Shown one piece after another: positions 13,296-23,532 of a DNA stretch of 23,532 bases. This DNA comes from Ophryocystis elektroscirrha (Eukaryota > Apicomplexa > Conoidasida > Neogregarinorida > Ophryocystidae). The translations under genes and the position numbers were made by a program. The notes under the pieces are model-generated. The model was given only the letters and a program-made list of their open reading frames with translations. It was not told the DNA's origin and made no database searches. Every line of letters begins with the position of its first letter. Position 1 is the first letter of the stretch. Location: positions 1,567-25,098 of the forward strand of contig JAQIFP010000085.1 in the NCBI GenBank assembly GCA_030141585.1. The letters are read 5' to 3'.

Positions 13296-13816
13296 TTACT
13301 TTGCTGGGCAAGTTACGCAATCATGTTGAACTGCTAGTGAAGACGTTATTGTTTTTAAGAAATTGTTCATGTTATTACATTGTATTTCTAAGCGTGTTGA
13401 GCTTTTCATATTTCTGAAGAGAAATCAAATCTATAAATTAACTAACTCGTATTCTTTTTCTGTCCTCTTTTCTACTTCCATCCATTGTTTCAAATCTTTG
13501 TTAGAATCTATAGATACTTCAAAAGCAGACTTTCCATTGATTCCGTCGAACAAGTCATCCTTTTCCACAAAGTCCAGAATAGTCATTAACTCTGTTAATA
13601 TTATGTATTTGAAATCAAATTGATTTTTTAATTGAGAAGTCATCAGTGAATTGAAGGAAAGCCTAAAATTTGTGAGTCTATAAAATTCTTCAACAAACTT
13701 CCAAATACATATAGTCTTATATATTTTTCATTAAATGTTCATAATAGCAACTTATGAATAGTTTTAAGTTGAAATAATTTTTTGATATTGCGCAATATTA
13801 GGTTTTGAAAGAACAT
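13296..13816 (-). CDS. Small unrecognised gene, or 3' exons of the BRCT gene
   Basis: The best-supported part is a frame read from about 13679 down to 13447, then a 33-nt intron (13414-13446; GTTAGT donor, acceptor after TTTCTCTTC), then 13413-13296 ending in TAA. The peptide includes LSFNSLMTSQLKNQF, YIILTELMTILDFVEKDDLF, KDLKQWMEVEKRTEKEYE, and a C-terminus with HDCVTCPAK. It is helical and charged in the middle and matches no family I know. If separate, an ATG at 13816 (MFFQNLILRNIKK...) with one intron ending at 13666 or 13663 gives roughly 150 residues. Alternatively, the phase-2 donor at 14042 in the last BRCT-gene exon joins either acceptor in frame, making this the C-terminus of that protein. 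It lies tail-to-tail with COG4, 109 nt apart. Its exon-like G+C content and 33-nt intron argue that it is genuine coding sequence. Confidence 0.55.
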
Positions 13817-14038
13817 AATGAGTGTATATTTAATTACTCAAAGCTTTGAAATGCATTCTAATGCAAACTATAAATTACTAAGCCATAAATTATTTATATA
13901 TTTAATATCTATTCTTATTTATATAAATAATATATAAATAAGTATATGTATATAATTATATATATATATATATATTTATCTACTAAATTTCAACAAAAAT
14001 TAAAATTCACTATTTATGTAATAGTGAATTTAAATGTA

Positions 14039-16548
14039 TTACTTGGGTATTTGAGCTAATAAGGTGTCGCTTATTTCCATGAATAAAATACTCCAGTTTA
14101 AATCATTGTTTGGAATTTCTGAAGCTTTGTTCGTTTCAGTAAATTCTTGTTTTAGTACTTTCTGAGATATACAGGTATTTGTCCAATCTATCAGGGGTTT
14201 TTCATTTGTGTGAGTAGAATTTGCTGTATTAACAAATTTATTGGAGTTAGCACCGAAAATTGCTGACACTTGTGAAGATATTTTTGGTGTAGCTATATTC
14301 AATGTTGGAGGCATACTATTCATTGATTGAGGTATATCACTTATATTAGGAGGAAACAAACTAAACTTGTCATTAGGATATGTATCTCCATTCTTGTTAC
14401 TTTGTATATTTATAAGTAAATCTTCATTTTCTTTTTTTCTCTTCTTTCCTGAAATACTCTTTTTTTTTTGGCTTTTTTTTTTTACTACTGGAATCTTTTT
14501 TGTACGTTTTTTACTATTTAGTGTGTTTTTCAAATTGAAAGAAGCTGAAATATTACTAGCGTAATTGAAAAGTTTTTGCTTCCAGTTTGTAAGTGCATCA
14601 GAATTACAATTTAGAAATTGTTCTGGATATTCTTGAGAAGTTTGTATATTATTAGCTAGAAAAGAATAACTGTATTGAGCATCTGCGTAGCAGGATTTTG
14701 AGTTCTTAGTAATATATAAAGCAGATGGAGTTATACAATTGCTTTTCAATACATTATTCAAACAGCAAGAACAAAGGAAACTTGAGTTGGCCATATTATA
14801 GATACATATGTCGGTGTAACTTAGAAGTTTCTCATAATTATTCAAAATATGTTTTTCCGTAGCTTCAGCGATTAGTGGTAACGATATAATAGTTGAAGAA
14901 AACCCGTAATATGTCTTCATTTTTTTACTAAATAACTCACATAGAAAGTTATATATTGTGCTTGCTTCATCAAAAGTATATTCGCTACTTATAATCCACA
15001 TGTAATGATTTTCGTTGAAGTCTGAAACACTTGATGAATGTTTATTGTATCTCATTATTTCTTGTATAAAATACTCTTTAATTTGCGTGGGTGTCTATGC
15101 ATTGTCAATAAATAAGATAGCGTTTTGTACCTTTAAAATATCAGGAATTGAAGGGTTTTTTGGAGTTAGACTTTCTGCAATGTTTGGCACAAATAAAGAA
15201 GGTATCAGTATGTTTTCCTTCAAAAATTTATTATGCTTAATCCTAAAAGACATATAATATGCTGGCTTCCAAGATTCCGAGTCATCAATTTTTTTGGATG
15301 GAATTAATGTATAATGCTCTATAGGCAAGCATGACCCCTACTTTTGAATCAAAGTTTTATAAACATATATTCAAAGTATATTGATAATTATATATATGTG
15401 ATTAGGCTCTTATACTTGTTCACAAAAAAAAAAATTGTATAAGATAAGGGTTATGCACAATTTCATGAAATGAATGTAGCAAATTGTATTCTAAATATAA
15501 TTTTTATTGCTATAACCATAATGAAACCTTATTATTTATGGTTAATATGAATATAAAACAATATATAAGAAATTTATCAATCATAAATTCAATGATAGAA
15601 GCAAATTATATGTATATTTTATGAGACCTTATTGTAAAATATATTGTTTGAAAGTATAATTATATATTCAAATATAGTAATTTGATATACCTGTAATAGA
15701 CATTCAGTATTCATGCATATATAACCTCTTATTGGATGGTATTTACTTAATATTTACACTATAGTATTAATACATAATTAACTCACATACTCGTAGGAAT
15801 CCCAAATCCATTGGTAATATACAATTGGTATATTTTGTTCAGAAACATATTTGACCAATTTTGCTATTTCATTTTGATTTGCAGACTTTGAAAGAGCCTG
15901 TGTTCCAAGCTCACTGAAACTCCATAAAACATGTGTATATTTTTGAGCAGTAAGAACATCAATGGATTTAGCCGCAGGGATAACAGAGATATTGAATGAA
16001 ATTAACGCTAATTCTAATAAAGATCTGTGATTTATACTGCGGCATTTTTGTATGCCTGATTTTATGTTCTTCGTAAGAATTTGTGCTCCAACTAATAGCA
16101 CAGTGAACTGGTTATCAGATTTAATTGACGGTGTGGGCTTATTAAAAAGAGGTATATATGTAGGGGGATAGAAATAGTTATCTTTTGAGCATAACGAAAT
16201 CCATATTGGAGTTACTGTTTGTATAAAAGCTGGCAATTCAATGATTTCATTGAAATTCAGCTCTAAATCATCACAATTTTCAGATATGTGCTTCTTATTA
16301 TACTCAGTTGAGATCCAAAATAATTTTAATTTCTCAAAATCTTCCTTTGATTGACAAACGTGAAAATGATTTGGGCAATATTCAAGAAACGTTTTTTCTA
16401 TATCATTTTTTTTGTCCTCAGTACAAACAATAACAGCACCCCCATGCTAAATATTTAGTAATAAGACCAAAATAATTACCTGCTGAATTTTTTCAATGAC
16501 CCACTTCTGCTTATACCATACAAAAAACTCATAGTTTTGCCAAAACAT
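14039..16548 (-). CDS. Tandem-BRCT, lysine-rich nuclear protein
   Basis: Exons, in transcript order: 16548-16480, 16446-15787, 15337-15131 and 15094-14039, about 663 residues if it ends at the TAA at 14039. Introns of 33 nt (with TACTAAAT) and 36 nt fit the local short class; the third is 449 nt. BRCT 1 spans about residues 2-125 (NYEFFVWYKQKWVIEKIQQ, then HGGAVIV, ending TPIWISLC). BRCT 2 spans about 137-255 (KSIDVLTAQKYTHVLW, NIPIVYYQWIWDSYEY, with GSCLPIEHYTL across a splice). BRCT pairs usually bind phosphopeptides in DNA-damage or replication proteins. The C-terminal half is unrecognised and contains a lysine-rich stretch at about 506-537 that should act as a nuclear localisation signal. 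The upstream in-frame stop supports the start at 16548. No FHA, ligase or Myb domain is visible. It could continue into the exons at 13296-13662 by the donor at 14042. Confidence 0.75.
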
Positions 16549-16813
16549 TAGTTATAAAGAATACACGTACACTAAATTTTACATAATTAAAGAAATTATG
16601 TATCTATTCATATATTTGTTCAATTTGAGGTAAAATTACATTTGTGTACATTTTTTTAAATAATTTTCAAATTTTATCTGTTTTTATGGTGACAATACAT
16701 CTATAGAAATTAAAGATTGAAAAAATACATTTAAACAATATCATTAATCAAATAATAGTTTTCTAAAATGCTTACAAACCAATGTTTAAAGTAATAATGT
16801 GTTAGGAAAAAAA

Positions 16814-19187
<2,374 letters not shown>

Positions 19188-19396
19188 TTAAGGAAATATT
19201 TCCAAATTAATTACAACTTAATTAGGTCAAATTTAACTAACAATCAAATTGTGCGATTATAAATAATTATAAATTTAGTTTTTCAAATTTTATACAATAT
19301 AATAAAAATAATATTCAAATTTTAACTCAGATATATTGTATAAAATTTGTACAACTGTGCACCAGGTTAAGTACAGTAAAATAAAAAAAAAATTAT

Positions 19397-20346
19397 TTAA
19401 TGACCACAAGTAGTAGGGCGGATAGCTGAGAAAGTTGAGCGTAGTTTTTTGGGTCGCATAGGTATTTTACGTATTTGTGCAAGTTTTAATTTTGGATCCT
19501 AAAAAAAAAATTTTAGGAAAACATTTTTAATTTTAAATGTTTAATTATTAGTATTCACAATAATTACAAACATATAACAAATAAATATTTAAACTCGAAA
19601 TAAAATATAAAAATATATAAACTTATTCAATTTATATTATTATTAAATATATGTATATATATATATATATTTATATTAAATGTATATATAATAAATTTAT
19701 CAATTTAGATATATACAAAATGTTATTGCGTGTTAAAATAAATGAAAGCATATTACCTGTAGTTGTGCAATATGTGGACGTTTGACTAATGATGAGTCGA
19801 TTTCAGCAATTTTTATAATCTGTAAACTGCTGTGAAGCGCTCTATGGCGTCCGGTCATTTCGGAGTCTAAATAAAGTAAGGTAATTTTTAACAAGACTTA
19901 CATAATTGACTGACAACTCCGCAACGGGATACGTCTCTAAACTCTTTGTACATGTTTATGGTACGTGTGCGACTGTCGTAACGAAGCCAAACTGCAAAAT
20001 TCTTCACTTTTTTTGATACTTTATCTGCAAGCTTTTGAGCCTTCAAAATCTCTCCTTTCGACTTCTTTATTTTGTTATATTTTGCCATGAAATACCAGAA
20101 ACGTGATTTTGCCATAACAAGATTTTTTGCGAACAGCTTCATGCGGTAAATTTCTGGTTCGGGATTTTTGGCATCAGGAAGAGCACGTCCAACCACCATG
20201 TATTCATGTATCTAATACCATTATAACCGTAAATAATATTTTTATTATATTATTCAAATATGCATAATATATATATATATATATATATAGTATTAATTAA
20301 TTTATAATATACACAATATATATGTAAGCTTAATGTATACATATAC

Positions 20347-20381
<35 letters not shown>

Positions 20382-20616
20382 CATATACAAGTTTATTATA
20401 ATTTATATAATTAAAAAAAAAAATACACGGATACATAGTATATGTATATATATTATACTATTATACAATATACATAATGTGTATAAACATACATGATAGT
20501 AATATTATTAATTAATTTTTATTATACATTATATCATATACCTATATACACATTAATATAGTTATATATATATTAATGATAGTAATAATAAGGAAATTAA
20601 TTAATTTACATTATAC

Positions 20617-20650
<34 letters not shown>

Positions 20651-20850
20651 AAATAAATATATGTTATATGTATAGTATGTAGGGAGAAATTGTGGGATTA
20701 AACAAGTAGTATAAAAATATTATATATATATTTATATATATACATATATATAATATATTACAAAATGTAATTTTAGGTCTTTAAGAATATATCACGATGA
20801 AATATTAAACATAATATCAACATTCACTCTACAGTGTCAAGAATTTTCAT
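19397..20850 (-). CDS. RPL18A: 60S ribosomal protein eL20 (L18a)
   Basis: A structural protein of the large cytosolic ribosomal subunit. Exons, in transcript order: 20850-20833 (tentative), 20211-19902, 19866-19757 and 19498-19397, giving 179 residues against 176 in human. Family landmarks are EYMVVGRALP, VMAKSRFWYF, VKNFAVWLRYDSRTRTINMY, TGRHRALHSSLQIIKI and the C-terminal AIRPTTCGH. The ATG at 20196 alone would drop the conserved start. An 18-nt exon (MKILDT) at 20833-20850 joins in phase 0 to IHEYMVVGR and matches the spacing in the family, but its donor is GTAGAG after a 621-nt intron, so it needs transcript evidence. The other introns are 35 nt (19867-19901) and 258 nt. The gene is head-to-head with the cyclase gene. 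Confidence 0.95.
20212..20832 (-). other. AT-rich first intron of eL20 (tentative)
   Basis: More than 600 nt of nearly pure A/T with several TA tracts (about 20267-20289, 20351-20375 and 20622-20646). I see no coding segment. If the tentative 18-nt first exon is wrong, the true start exon of eL20 and the promoter shared with the divergent cyclase gene should lie here. Confidence 0.6.
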
Positions 20851-20867
20851 TTTTTTTAAAACAAAAA

Positions 20868-22833
20868 ATGAAGGGAAATACAACGACTATGATAAATATA
20901 ATATATTACATATTTAACTCGGAATCATTGAAATCAATTAAATGGGCGAAATATTTACCCTCGAAATTGACATTTCTTTTAGCGGAACCAAGAATATTGA
21001 GCAAAAAAAGTATTTTAATTATGAGTGATTTTCAGCTTAATGGCAGTTTTTTTGTGTCTAGACGCTTTATACATAAATGCATATTAAAGTTAGGAAGATT
21101 TTTACATCTGCATCCTGAAGAAAATAAAGGTTCAGAACGTAATCAAAAAGTTATACGTCAATTGCCTTCGTTTTACTCTTCTTCCGATGATAGTAATTTC
21201 CGAAAAAATTGTGTATCTTCTAGTTACGGGTTCAGTGATAATGATTATCCGAATTCCCGTAAACTCTTCAATAGTTCGACTTATCGGAAAAAGAAGTATA
21301 GAAAAAGAGAGAATTCTTCATCTAATGATTCATATGTTAGTACAGCAAATGATATGACTCATAATAATCATAAAAAAAAAAAAGATATAAATTATTCGTC
21401 ATTATCTCAACCAAACAATGACTTTTTTTTAAATGGATGGCAGCTAAGTCAAGATGGAGTAATGGCATCAAAATTCCGTGAATATCAACAACAAGATTAC
21501 AATTTTAATCGTATCTATGTGTTTTCTATAGCCATTATACACACAGTAGTGCATATAATAAAATTAACTTTACAAATATATATGTCGGTATTATATGATA
21601 GCTGGTTATTGAAGGAAATAATACTTCAAGGTTTATTGATTGGGTATCAATTATTTATATGTTTATTTTTATCAACATCCAAGTTCTATGAATACCGTTT
21701 AGTTATATTTATATTACAATTGATATTATCGTATACAACGTCCGTAATATTGCACGTGGAAAAGTATTTATATTTATCTGTATTAGATGTAATACAAGAC
21801 TTTACCCTTATATATACCATATACCGTCTGAATACTAGGATATTACTAATATGTTATATAATTCTTATAAGTTCCATAGTCACATATTCCTATTATTATA
21901 ATGAAATGGATATTCTCTATTGCTTCCCATATTTCCTTGGTTTTGGGGCTCTTATTTTAAGCGCAACTTTTACCTTTGAACTACATGAAAAGAGCAAGTT
22001 TTTCTTTGACTTACAGATACAGCAATCCAAAGGAAGACAAAGGGAATTATTGAACGCAATATTACCTTCTTCCGTCGTAGATGTTCTTTTAAATTCCGAT
22101 AATATTGGAGTATATGCTCCGTCTCCTTACCAAGTTAAAGCAGAGCAAAAGAATGCCATTTCTATAGTATTTTGTGATATAAGTAACTTGCAGGATATGC
22201 TTACTCATTTTGAGCCTATAAAAGTAGCAGATATACTCAATACTTTGTTCTTGAACTTTGATCGTTGTGCGGAATTATGGAAATGTACTAAAGTAGAGAG
22301 TGTCTTTGGGACATACCTGTATGCTTCTGGTCTCAATATTGAAATAATGGAGACGGAATCTGAATATGTGTCTCCACAGTATCTTAATAGCTTATATGCT
22401 AAACGCGCTTTGGAAGCAGCTTTATTAATATTGGAAATATCGGCTTATGTCCGCATTAAATTAAATAAAGATGCCACAATGGATACTACACAGCCAGAGA
22501 TATTAGTAGGCATACATTCTGGTCGAGTTATTACGGGAATTGTTGGAGAAATTAAACCACAGTATGCAATGTTCGGAGATACAGTCAATACAGCAAGTCG
22601 TATGAAGCAAAGCAGTAAACCAGGACATATACACGTCACGGATTACACGTAAAAGCCGTATTATTTATTAAACCACGATTAGGCATTCTCTAGTAGATTC
22701 TCCATCTTACACATGGTCTGAGAGGTTACTCGACATAAAAGGCAAAGGACAAATGAAGTGTTTTTTGCTTACTTCGGTTGTCCACTCTGAATATCCTGAT
22801 TTCTACAAAAACCGTAAAGATATATATATTTAA
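20868..22833 (+). CDS. Six-pass membrane protein with one class III adenylyl/guanylyl cyclase domain
   Basis: Exons 20868-22648 and 22683-22833, joined across a 34-nt intron, give 643 residues; an in-frame ATG at 21021 would give 592 and leaves more room for a promoter. Residues about 85-210 are low-complexity, rich in S, N and K. Six hydrophobic segments follow at about 215-237, 249-270, 278-296, 302-320, 324-342 and 348-370. The cyclase domain starts after LLNAILP (394-400). It has FCDIS with the first metal aspartate D437, KVES with E477 at the purine-selecting position (glutamate is typical of guanylyl cyclases), GIHSGRVITGIVG, and YAMFGDTVNTASRM with N574 and R578. The last exon supplies LLDIKGKGQMKCFLL. 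The second metal aspartate, normally in a TIGDAY motif, is replaced: the aligned stretch is SVFGTY. This resembles the C2-type half of animal adenylyl cyclases. The protein probably needs a partner domain, or is weakly active, and substrate cannot be assigned. Confidence 0.9.
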
Positions 22834-23300
22834 AATAAATCAGATATATAATTATTATTTTATGTATAAAATAAAATTAAATATAATTTTAGTTTTGCTA
22901 TGATAATTAGAAACACATTTTCTGTGATTTGTATTCAGTAAACTAATGCTTATACGCTAATAATTTACATTCTTTTGTATAAAAACTATTTCTACCTATT
23001 AATGAATTATTTTATATAATATACATATTTAACTGTTTACTTAAAAAAAAATTAATAACTAAACATTGCTCTTTATAAACAAATATATATTAATATGTAT
23101 TTCAATATATTCATATATACGTATATATGTACATAATGTATAAATATTTATATAATGTTCATATATGTATTTGCAAGTATATATATCCATATATATGCAT
23201 ATGTATAGATATATATATATATATATATATGTATACATATTACTATATATGTGTACATTTATATATATATGTATATACATGTATTTATATGTATATAATT
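22834..23300. other. AT-rich 3' flank of the cyclase gene
   Basis: After the TAA at 22831-22833 the sequence is A/T-rich with no conserved coding segment. From about 23090 it grades into degenerate TATATG/TATATA sequence that leads into the terminal array. The open frames here are translations of that repeat. Confidence 0.7.
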
Positions 23301-23532
23301 GTATATATTCGTATATATATACATGTATATATATGTATATATATGTGTATATATGTGTATATATGTATATATATGTGTATATATGTATATATGTGTATAT
23401 ATGTATATATATGTGTATATATGTATATATATGTATATATATGTATATATATGTATATATATGTATATATATGTATATATATGTATATATATGTATATAT
23501 ATGTATATATATGTATATATATGTATATATAT
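23301..23532. repeat. Decamer tandem array (ATGTATATAT)n running off the right edge
   Basis: An imperfect TATATG/TATGTG lead-in turns into regular 10-bp units from 23401 to the end: 13 units, one variant with GTG at 23411-23420, plus two bases. It is the same decamer, in the same orientation, as in the COG4 intron at 10591-10760. Length beyond the window is unknown. Confidence 0.95.

Noticed and set aside
13363..13623. Plus-strand open frame of 86 codons
   Set aside because: The minus-strand frame has the better codon pattern, a canonical 33-nt intron and continuity, so this is a shadow.
14367..14564. Plus-strand F/L-rich open frame resembling a membrane peptide
   Set aside because: It is the antisense of the lysine-rich segment of the BRCT gene: AAA/AAG codons read as TTT/CTT.
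13296..16548. Calling the BRCT gene nibrin/NBS1
   Set aside because: There is no FHA domain and no room for one, and the C-terminal resemblance rests on a few residues in exons whose membership is uncertain.
23059..23280. Minus-strand open frame of 73 codons
   Set aside because: It is a translation of degenerate TATATG repeats with biased composition; no splice or family support.

Overview
This is nuclear DNA of a eukaryote. All seven genes are of eukaryotic type and are cut by many GT-AG introns, and TAA, TAG and TGA all serve as stops, so the code looks standard. Introns and spacers are extremely AT-rich and full of TA microsatellites, while exons are visibly richer in G+C. I cannot fix the lineage from the sequence; an intron-dense, AT-rich protist or parasite genome fits. 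The exon models below were built by hand from reading-frame continuity, splice sites and remembered family conservation.

Layout. Positions 1-148 are a 19-bp tandem array that runs off the left edge. A plus-strand DIS3/Rrp44 exosome nuclease follows (144-6332; its PIN domain lies off the window). After a 1.2 kb spacer comes a plus-strand COG4 Golgi-tether subunit (about 7554-13186, first exon unresolved). Three or four genes then lie on the minus strand: a small unrecognised gene (13296-13816, or possibly extra 3' exons of its neighbour), a tandem-BRCT nuclear protein (14039-16548), a Dbp2/DDX5-type DEAD-box helicase (16814-19163) and ribosomal protein eL20 (19397-20850). Head-to-head with eL20 is a plus-strand six-pass membrane protein with one class III nucleotide cyclase domain (20868-22833). 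The right end runs into a 10-bp tandem array.

How the genes relate. They are a normal eukaryotic mix (RNA decay, Golgi traffic, RNA remodelling, translation, cyclic-nucleotide signalling, probably DNA repair or chromatin) with no evident shared pathway and no operon structure.

Most striking features. (1) Intron length is sharply two-classed: 19 introns of 29-37 nt, and all others 122 nt or longer. (2) The left array repeats a complete 3' splice-site sequence eight times. (3) An exon-like island with its own plus-strand frame and splice sites lies inside a helicase intron. (4) The cyclase domain lacks one of its two metal-binding aspartates. I found no mobile element, CRISPR array, tRNA or rRNA.
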